Source: Nitrosomonas aestuarii
GTDB taxonomy: Bacteria > Pseudomonadota > Gammaproteobacteria > Burkholderiales > Nitrosomonadaceae
Reading direction: 5' to 3'
Length of the DNA: 64,000 nt
Assembly: GCF_003046585.1 (NCBI RefSeq)
Contig: NZ_QAAE01000010.1
Location: forward strand, 1 to 64,000
Below the pieces are notes generated by a model, which was not told the origin of the DNA, searched no databases, and worked only from the letters and a program-made list of their open reading frames with translations. A program made the translations under genes and the position numbers. Of the stretch, positions 58,267 through 64,000 are shown one piece after another (position 1 is the stretch's first letter; each line of letters opens with the position of its first letter).

Positions 58267-58611
58267 TTACAGCTCATGTTCTCCTACAGGCTCTTGTCCG
58301 GTGTATAGCGCATTCCAGTTCGGTGAGTCACTGTTCAAATAGCAAAAAACTGGTTTTTCATTGCGTAACAGATCAACGAACCACTCAAATTGCCATCGTG
58401 GAACAAAAATAGTCCCCCGGTTGCGTGTCGGTATAAATGTGTTGGCAGGCACTGGACTCGCATCATCAAGAATATAAACCACGACATGATACTTATCGCC
58501 CCGACACAAGATATAAGCGGGAAATTTAAGACTCAATCCGTCTGCCGAGGCATTTAATTCGCGTGCAATTTTTACTTCGTATGTTTTGACCTCGAAAGTT
58601 ATGGTTGCCAT
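58267..58611 (-). CDS. Hypothetical protein, 114 aa
   Basis: A 114-aa protein with no signal peptide or membrane segment, rich in beta-strand-like stretches (MATITFEVKTYEVKIARELN, YHVVVYILDDASPV, GTIFVPRWQFEWFVDLLRNE). It has an AAAGGAGAAAAG ribosome binding site 4 bases before the ATG, so it is very likely translated. I do not recognise a family. It follows the SUMF1-like gene by 168 bases and may share its transcript. Confidence 0.65.
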   Translation of the reverse strand: MATITFEVKTYEVKIARELNASADGLSLKFPAYILCRGDKYHVVVYILDDASPVPANTFIPTRNRGTIFVPRWQFEWFVDLLRNEKPVFCYLNSDSPNWNALYTGQEPVGEHEL

Positions 58612-58779
58612 TGTCTTTTCTCCTTTCGTATCGAAAAAATTTGTTTAAGCGCCACTACTCAACTATACACCATCACCCTATCCGCTTCATCAACAATGTC
58701 CGATGTGAATAAACCGTTCTGACTGTTTACCGGTTACCGAAGTTTAAGCACCCTGATATCTGTCTTGTAAAATACAGCA

Positions 58780-59766
58780 CTACTCGACAGAAAACAGACA
58801 CATGACTCGGAAACCAAATCCGCTGTACCGGATGCTTGCATCAAATTCACCGCGCACGGATGATCTTATGTATTTTGTATCATAGGCCCAGGAGCCACCA
58901 CGCACCGCGCGCGTACCGAATTCTTCCATACGGGCGCACTGTTGTTCCTGCCCTTCGTATTGATCTCGCCACGCCGAGCAGGTCCATTCCCAAACATTGC
59001 CAGACGTATCATATAAACCATAAAGATTCGCTTTGAACTGTCCAACCGGTGCCGCTTGCTGTTTATCCCACTGACTACCGCATTCACGACAATGGGCATT
59101 ATTGACGCCAATCTCATCACCCCACGGGTAGGCGTTATTAAGACCGGCCCGGGCGGCGTATTCCCATTCCGCCTCAGTTGGCAAACGGCAGCTGAACTGC
59201 TTCTGCTCACCCAACCAGACTGCGTAGGCCATCGCCCTGCGCCAACTGACTTCCGCGACCGGATAGTTGTCATATTTATCTTGTTTAACGTCTGGCAGTA
59301 TGATTGAGTTCTTTTCCATCGGAATATTGAATTGTTGTGCCTTAACATAGCTATCATATTGTGCGTTGGTGATCTCATACTTACTGATGTAAAAAGGCCT
59401 GTCAATCTCAACATGCTTTCCTGGAACACCGAAGTATTTTTTTTCGTCCGCGCTTAAATTCTTTATAAATGATTCGTTTTGTTCACCCATATAAAAAGAT
59501 CCAGCCGGAATCAATACAAGTTCAGGCAGTAACATCTCATCGGGGTGCATGGAAATCCTGCCTGCTGTTGATTCATGACCGGTAATTGTTTGATAGACCG
59601 ACTTCAAAAAAGGCACACTCATGATTGCCAGCAGCGCAACAGTTGAAATCCACAGAAAACGCCTTAACAATAGAAGCTGAATACTGCTTTTAGCCGGGTG
59701 GCGGCATTGATCTTGCATATTTCTTTCTGGTGATTTTTGTGCGATGTTTTGATTCTTTACGTTCAT
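58780..59766 (-). CDS. SUMF1-fold (formylglycine-generating-like) membrane-anchored protein
   Basis: About 328 aa from the ATG at 59766: one N-terminal membrane helix (LLLLRRFLWISTVALLAIMS), then a SUMF1 domain with VLIPAGSFYMGEQNE, EVSWRRAMAYAVWL, RLPTEAEWEYAARAG, AYPWGDE, YDTSGNVWEWTCSAW and RAVRGGSWAYDTKYI. The catalytic cysteines of formylglycine-generating enzymes (RGGSW-x-C...C) are replaced by Tyr and Ile, so sulfatase activation is not expected. The domain probably faces the periplasm. A longer frame begins at 59835. Confidence 0.82.
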   Translation of the reverse strand: MNVKNQNIAQKSPERNMQDQCRHPAKSSIQLLLLRRFLWISTVALLAIMSVPFLKSVYQTITGHESTAGRISMHPDEMLLPELVLIPAGSFYMGEQNESFIKNLSADEKKYFGVPGKHVEIDRPFYISKYEITNAQYDSYVKAQQFNIPMEKNSIILPDVKQDKYDNYPVAEVSWRRAMAYAVWLGEQKQFSCRLPTEAEWEYAARAGLNNAYPWGDEIGVNNAHCRECGSQWDKQQAAPVGQFKANLYGLYDTSGNVWEWTCSAWRDQYEGQEQQCARMEEFGTRAVRGGSWAYDTKYIRSSVRGEFDASIRYSGFGFRVMCLFSVE

Positions 59767-59901
59767 GCTCCAGGATGATAACGTTTTCCGTACAAAATCT
59801 AAATACAACAAATCAGATAACTTGCAAGCCACCACTTATTAATGAAGCGCCACACCATTAGATTAATTAACGTAATCAAGATAACGCCCTACCTTGCGAA
59901 A

Positions 59902-60231
59902 TTAATGACTGGCGGTGTTAGAAAAAACATGGATCACTATCACACCCAACACAATTAGCATCATCCCAACAATTGCCGGCAAATCAGGCACTTGTTTAAA
60001 CATTATCGCTGCAACTATTGCAACCAACACGATTCCCATCCCCGCCCATATTGCATAGGCGATACCTACAGGAATTGTTTTTAATACTAGTGATAATAAA
60101 TAAAACGCAGTGCCGTAACCTAACACCACAACAATACTTGGAATCAGTCTTGTGAATTCTTCAGACGATTTCAGTGCACTTGTAGCTATGACTTCTGCAA
60201 TTATTGCCATAGCAAGATATAAATACCCCAT
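59902..60231 (-). CDS. SMR-family multidrug efflux protein (EmrE type)
   Basis: A 109-aa, four-helix small multidrug resistance transporter. The essential Glu lies in MAIIAEVIATSALKSSEEFT near residue 13, and GIAYAIWAGMGIVLVAIVA is the typical third-helix segment. It is of the EmrE/Qac group rather than the guanidinium-exporter (Gdx/SugE) group, based on the AEVIATSALKSSEEFTRL pattern. It probably acts as a homodimer that exchanges protons for cationic compounds. Confidence 0.9.
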   Translation of the reverse strand: MGYLYLAMAIIAEVIATSALKSSEEFTRLIPSIVVVLGYGTAFYLLSLVLKTIPVGIAYAIWAGMGIVLVAIVAAIMFKQVPDLPAIVGMMLIVLGVIVIHVFSNTASH

Positions 60232-60614
60232 ATCTCTCCTAAAATAAGGAACTAACTCATATTATTGTAGTTTAGAGTACGCTTACGCTCGACCAATCAG
60301 TCAAACAATTTCCAGTTCCAATTGGTGAGTTGCTACTTACTTTTCCTTGTGTTGAAGCTACATAACGAATCATACTGCGGATTTACAATGTTTTGTCTCA
60401 GTTCTGCAGCGCATGGATTTTTTACAATTCTGCATTCTAATATGGCTAAATAGCTACATACTTAAAATAAAATGCCGAATACACTTTTCTGAAATCTTTA
60501 CTCTGGATACTTGCGGGTCATATCTCTTTGATTAGACGACAAATAAAATGAAAATAAAAACACTTTATCTATGAGAAAATTACGATCATATTCTGGCACC
60601 CGGATTCATGTAGT
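60232..60614. other. Spacer and presumed promoter region, no gene
   Basis: About 380 AT-rich bases before the binding-protein/porin pair, divergent from the SMR gene. No small gene, RNA or strong promoter pair was recognised. Regulation of the porin operon must be encoded here. Confidence 0.35.
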
Positions 60615-61022
60615 ATGAGATCAATTGAAAAAAATTTTTTTATTAAAATCACACTATTCCTGTTACTGACTAACGCGGCCATTGCATCTGAAATAGTAAT
60701 TAAAGTCAATAACCATACAAATAGTGATTATTCACAGAATACACAACTAAACCAAGAGCAATTACGCAGGATTTTTTTCACAAGACAAACGCATTGGTCT
60801 GATGGAACTCCAATTCGCGCTTTTGTCCTGCCAGATAAACACCCGCTTCACATACGGTTTTCAAAAGAAATTCTTGGCGTTTATCCCTATCAACTCAGGT
60901 CTGCCTGGGATCGAATGATGTATTCAGGTACTGGCTCGCCACCTATCACAGTAAATAATATTGAAGACATGCGCGACAAAATTCAATTTACACCAGGTGC
61001 CATAGGTTATTTCGCGGAGTGA
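60615..61022 (+). CDS. Short periplasmic binding-protein-like protein
   Basis: A 135-aa exported protein with a signal peptide ending near AAIAS. The body has LNQEQLRRIFFTRQTHWSDG, HIRFSKEILGV and the end TPGAIGYFAE, segments of PstS-like phosphate/anion binding proteins, in a single-domain short form (full PstS is about 330 aa). It is 4 bases ahead of the porin gene, so they form an operon. A role in sensing or delivering an anion to the porin is an inference. Confidence 0.72.
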   Translation: MRSIEKNFFIKITLFLLLTNAAIASEIVIKVNNHTNSDYSQNTQLNQEQLRRIFFTRQTHWSDGTPIRAFVLPDKHPLHIRFSKEILGVYPYQLRSAWDRMMYSGTGSPPITVNNIEDMRDKIQFTPGAIGYFAE

Positions 61023-61026
61023 AAAA

Positions 61027-62253
61027 ATGCAAAAAATAACAATATTAAATTGCTTATCGACATTCATAATAGCGGGTTTATGCCTGCTATTTGGTCGAGA
61101 CGCTTATTCACTCGATCTTGGTGTAGGCGACTGGCGGGCACACGGTTTTGCAAGTCAAGGTTACACTTACACGACAGGAAACAATTTTTTCGGCAACAGC
61201 CAAAAAGACGGCAGCTTTGATTTCAGAGAAATCGGTATTAATGTCATGGGGCATGTATATCCAAATTTACTCATTGCCGCTCAGGGGCTCTATCGCAATG
61301 CAGGCGGTTCTGACACAGATAATTTCCGCTTGGATTTTGCTAATCTTGACTACCAGTTACCACTGAACAATAAGAGTACCGTCGGCATTCGTCTAGGAAG
61401 AATAAAAAATCCTTTTGGTTTATATAATGACACACGTGATGTTATCTGGACTCGTCCCGGTGTCACATTACCTCAATCGGTCTATTTCGACGCGCTGGCA
61501 TTACGTCAAGCCATGATATCATCTGATGGAGGATTGATTTATGGCCGCCATGCTATTGGCGAACATGCTTTCAACGCAGAATTCGTTACTGCCAATCCTC
61601 TTGATAATACCGGCGGAGCATCCGAATTTTTAACAGGCCATGCAAACGCTCCTGGAAAAATGACTGGTCGGCCTCTTTTTGTTGGCCGCGCTGGTTATCA
61701 ATGGAAAGAAGGCCGCTTTCGCTTACTTTTCAGCATCGTTGATCTTGATCGTGATTTCAAATCATCCTCGCCCGCAGTTTCCTCTGGAAGCATCAAAACA
61801 CTCTACCCACTCGCTTCAGCACAGCTTAACCTGGAAAAATGGAGCTTCACCGCAGAATACGGACAAGTCATCTTGGAACGTAGCGAATCACTAACTCCTG
61901 ATGGTGCTGCCTTTAAAAATACTTCTGAAAGTTTTTATGTGCAATCAGAATATCGTTTCGCGCCTGCCTGGACTGCACTGCTAAGATTTGATGCTTTTTT
62001 TGCTAATATACATGATCGAAGCGGAAAAAAATCAGCTCAACTAACAGGTCTTCCAAAGCACAATTTTTTTGCAAAAGATATTACTTTTGGTCTACGGTGG
62101 GAATTCGCCCGTAATTTCCTGGTTGCCGCCGACTATCACAGAATACACGGAACCGGCTGGTTGTCGCCAACAGACAACCCTCAACTATTTCAGGGCTCAG
62201 AGGGGGACGCCAATTGGGACTTAATTACCGTCATGTTTTCTTATCGTTTTTGA
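61027..62253 (+). CDS. Outer membrane porin-like beta-barrel protein
   Basis: A 408-aa protein with a signal peptide (cleaved near RDAYS), then alternating amphipathic strands such as VGIRLGRIKNPFGLYNDTRD and WSFTAEYGQVILERSE, and a C-terminal Phe (MFSYRF), the outer-membrane assembly signal. The RGRIKNPFGxYND segment and general length fit a 16-stranded porin-like family. Substrate unknown; the preceding binding-protein-like gene suggests a small anion. Confidence 0.82.
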   Translation: MQKITILNCLSTFIIAGLCLLFGRDAYSLDLGVGDWRAHGFASQGYTYTTGNNFFGNSQKDGSFDFREIGINVMGHVYPNLLIAAQGLYRNAGGSDTDNFRLDFANLDYQLPLNNKSTVGIRLGRIKNPFGLYNDTRDVIWTRPGVTLPQSVYFDALALRQAMISSDGGLIYGRHAIGEHAFNAEFVTANPLDNTGGASEFLTGHANAPGKMTGRPLFVGRAGYQWKEGRFRLLFSIVDLDRDFKSSSPAVSSGSIKTLYPLASAQLNLEKWSFTAEYGQVILERSESLTPDGAAFKNTSESFYVQSEYRFAPAWTALLRFDAFFANIHDRSGKKSAQLTGLPKHNFFAKDITFGLRWEFARNFLVAADYHRIHGTGWLSPTDNPQLFQGSEGDANWDLITVMFSYRF

Positions 62254-62276
62254 CATAAATAACCTGTTATAAAAAA

Positions 62277-62313
62277 GTGCGGAAGTTGAAAATAACCTGC
62301 CGCAACGTTTTTT
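62277..62313 (+). terminator. Possible terminator after the porin gene
   Basis: A hairpin GTGCGG ... CCGCAAC, with the inner pairing AAGTT / AACCT holding one mismatch and a bulged G, is followed by GTTTTTTCC. It lies 25 bases past the porin stop codon. The stem is imperfect, so confidence is moderate. Confidence 0.4.
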
Positions 62314-62458
62314 CCTGAGTCTGCGTTGAAACCTCTATAACATAAACAAAAAGCCTATTCTGTGTTTTTTCAATAATTTCAATATACTATTGGCTGATAC
62401 ACTGTGTTGACACATCTGTTCATCACCTAATATCACGATAAAACATGAGGTTCTAATT

Positions 62459-63466
62459 ATGACAAATGAAAAAATAACCCTCCCACACCTTACCTGTCCA
62501 TTTCCAGAGAAAATAAGTCCTTATGCCGATCAAGTTCATGAACATACACTTGAATGGGTCAAAGATTATAAGCTTGTAACAGAAGAAAGGGCCTATGAGC
62601 GGCTGCGATTATCCAAATTTGGTCGATTGGCCGCACGGGCCTACCCTGATGCAGCTCTGGATCGGCTAGAAATCATTTCTGACTGGAATACCTGGTTATT
62701 TGTTATTGATGATCAATGTGATGAAAGTGGACTCGGAAAACTTCCTGATCAGCTTTCAGCGTTACACAACCGATGCCTCGAAATTCTTTCCGGTCATCAA
62801 CTCAAATTTGAAGATATCCCGTTAATCCATGCACTTCATGATATTTACAATCGACTTAACCCGGTTTCATCGCAAGCCTGGATGATACGGTTTGCCAAAA
62901 GTGCGTCTGAATATTTTGAAGCGACTTTCTGGGAATCACAGAATCGCTTCCATAATCGTTGGCCAGATACAGACTCTTATATCCTGATGCGCCCTTTTAG
63001 CGGTGGTCTTTATACTGATATTGAATTAATAGAAATTGCCGAAGAGATTAATATACCCTGTATCGCACGCGCGCATCCACGCCTGACAGAACTCGCAAAT
63101 CTTACCAACAATGTGGTTTGCTGGTCCAACGATATTATTTCGTTAGCTAAAGAAAAAGCACATGGCGACATGCATAATATGGTGATGGTTATGCAACATG
63201 AGTTGAATATTAGCTTGCAAGAATCGCTGAATCTAGTCAAAAAACTGATTGATGCACAGATTCAACAATTTCAAGCACATGAAAAGCAGTTACCCGAATT
63301 TCCTGAATCATCCAGTCGCGATATAAACAAATATGTTGCGGTACTGCGATCATGGATGAGAGGCAATCTGGACTGGGCATATGAGTCGGGACGCTACAGC
63401 ACGCCACAAAACACTGATGAACCTTCAATAAAAAGCACATGTCTAGAATTAGACAGATCAAGTTAA
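62459..63466 (+). CDS. Class I terpene cyclase
   Basis: A 335-aa bacterial terpene synthase that would cyclise a prenyl diphosphate, probably farnesyl or geranyl. The Mg-binding aspartate-rich motif is DDQCD (D84, D85, D88) and the NSE triad NDIISLAKE (N224, D225, S228, E232) is intact; the C-terminal RY pair is in ESGRYSTP. No signal peptide. It has no fused methyltransferase or second domain, so it is neither geosmin synthase nor an MIB operon. Preceded by AGGTTCTAATT. Product unknown. Confidence 0.9.
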   Translation: MTNEKITLPHLTCPFPEKISPYADQVHEHTLEWVKDYKLVTEERAYERLRLSKFGRLAARAYPDAALDRLEIISDWNTWLFVIDDQCDESGLGKLPDQLSALHNRCLEILSGHQLKFEDIPLIHALHDIYNRLNPVSSQAWMIRFAKSASEYFEATFWESQNRFHNRWPDTDSYILMRPFSGGLYTDIELIEIAEEINIPCIARAHPRLTELANLTNNVVCWSNDIISLAKEKAHGDMHNMVMVMQHELNISLQESLNLVKKLIDAQIQQFQAHEKQLPEFPESSSRDINKYVAVLRSWMRGNLDWAYESGRYSTPQNTDEPSIKSTCLELDRSS

Positions 63467-63539
63467 TTTGAATAATTCCCGGGAAAATGGAAAAATAAAA
63501 TGCAATTGAAACATCAGCTTGTCCTTCTGGTTTGTGATC

Positions 63540-64000
63540 ATGCCCACGCCCTTCAGTTTCAGTGAAATTTCCCTTGCCAGCCTGTCGGACTCAAATTCTG
63601 TCAATTCACTTATATTGGGGTTTCGTTGGAAGAATCCAGTAATTTCTTTTAGTTTTCCTGATAACGATGCCAGATGGTCTGCTGATCCATTTACAGGCTA
63701 CGGCCCTGGAGAGGAACCGTGGAGCGCTTCCTATACACCACTTTCATTTTCCAATCAATCCGACTTCCTCATCGCACTGCAGCAATGGGAAAATGTCGCA
63801 AATATTGATTTCAATTTTATCGATGAGTCTGATAATTCTGTTGGCGATATTCGAATAGCCTATACTGAAGTCAGAGAACTTGATAATGCTGAAGCTTGGG
63901 CCTATTTGCCTGCTAACGGTGTTTGGAGTGGCGACATCTGGATCAACAAATCAGGTAACAGCGCCGTCAATGAATGGACCAGAGGTGATTTTTCTTTTTT
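63540..64000 (+). CDS. M10-type metallopeptidase, N-terminal part
   Basis: From ATG 63540 (ribosome binding site weak; GTG 63534 or TTG 63519 also open) a frame runs off the window end. It begins PTPFSFSEISLASLSDSNSVNS, then ISFSFPDNDARW, FLIALQQWENVANIDFNFID, DIRIAYTEV and WSGDIWINKSG. This is the N-terminal pattern of serralysin/matrixin-type M10 peptidases just before the HExxHxxGxxH zinc motif, which lies beyond the edge. No classical signal peptide is seen, as is common for type I-secreted serralysins. Partial, so the zinc site is unconfirmed. Confidence 0.7.
   Translation, partial: MPTPFSFSEISLASLSDSNSVNSLILGFRWKNPVISFSFPDNDARWSADPFTGYGPGEEPWSASYTPLSFSNQSDFLIALQQWENVANIDFNFIDESDNSVGDIRIAYTEVRELDNAEAWAYLPANGVWSGDIWINKSGNSAVNEWTRGDFSF

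Noticed and set aside
58780-59766. Sulfatase-activating enzyme linked to the sulfotransferase
   Set aside because: The catalytic cysteines are missing, no sulfatase gene is in the window, and the sulfotransferase lies more than 55 kb away.
62459-63466. Geosmin or 2-methylisoborneol pathway
   Set aside because: Geosmin synthase has two domains (about 700 aa) and MIB needs a methyltransferase next to the cyclase; neither is seen.

Overview
The window reads as a chromosomal segment of a betaproteobacterium, most likely Nitrosomonas or a close Nitrosomonadales relative. The reasons are a betaproteobacterial aa3-type cytochrome oxidase operon (with DUF2970 and a 35-residue small assembly protein), the argS-SPOR-dsbA and gmk-rpoZ-spoT gene orders, an ahcY gene under an S-adenosylhomocysteine (SAH) riboswitch, the homodimeric-type aceE-aceF pair, and moderate GC with AT-rich spacers. 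No ammonia-oxidation gene is present, so the genus is an inference. I found no rRNA, tRNA or CRISPR array.

Layout. 1-1250: AT-rich spacer, then a truncated IS5-type transposase cut by the end of an IS3-type element. 1343-6285 (minus): acyl-CoA thioesterase, sulfotransferase, CocE/NonD hydrolase and ATP-grasp enzyme; the last three form a probable small tailoring operon. 6362-7049 (plus): frameshifted remnant of an MvdC/MvdD-like ATP-grasp gene. 7100-13635: DUF455 protein, EAL-HDOD protein, TRAP permeases dctQM behind pmbA, darP, and a small TM2-like protein. 13763-20555 (minus): the cytochrome c oxidase operon coxB-coxA-small ORF-ctaG-DUF2970-coxC-surf1-SCO-like-ctaB, closed by a hairpin terminator. 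21300-23611 (plus): L,D-transpeptidase and MepK-like endopeptidase. 23683-27417 (minus): priA and a lipoprotein. 27681-30886 (plus): Rieske oxygenase, EamA transporter and aldo/keto reductase. 30948-39676 (minus): HDOD protein, rsfS, nadD, aceF, aceE, folD, a membrane protein and metF. 39826-42635 (minus): ahcY with its riboswitch and terminator, and metK. With folD and metF these cover one-carbon and methyl-cycle metabolism.

43245-45862: flgN-flgM, divergent from a lemA/GIDE pair whose second protein carries a perfect EF-hand. 46191-48043: cysE and mtfA. 48291-48388: 14 exact tandem copies of GGGTTTT, followed by a decayed IS1380-family transposase. 49401-56438 (minus): spoT-rpoZ-gmk, msrA, dsbA, SPOR protein and argS. 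56540-56790: an IS30-type transposase remnant. 57026-60231 (minus): VOC protein, an unlisted 49-codon ORF, a hypothetical protein, a membrane-anchored SUMF1-fold protein without the formylglycine-generating cysteines, and an EmrE-type pump. 60615-64000 (plus): a small binding protein with a porin, a class I terpene cyclase, and the start of an M10-type metallopeptidase running off the window.

Most of the window is conserved housekeeping. The parts that look accessory are the ATP-grasp/CocE/sulfotransferase operon with its dead MvdD-like neighbour, the heptanucleotide array beside a dead transposon, and the right end (SUMF1-like, small unknown ORFs, terpene cyclase, M10 peptidase). I did not find a complete multi-gene system that I could confidently call undescribed. 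The ATP-grasp/CocE/sulfotransferase operon is the best candidate.
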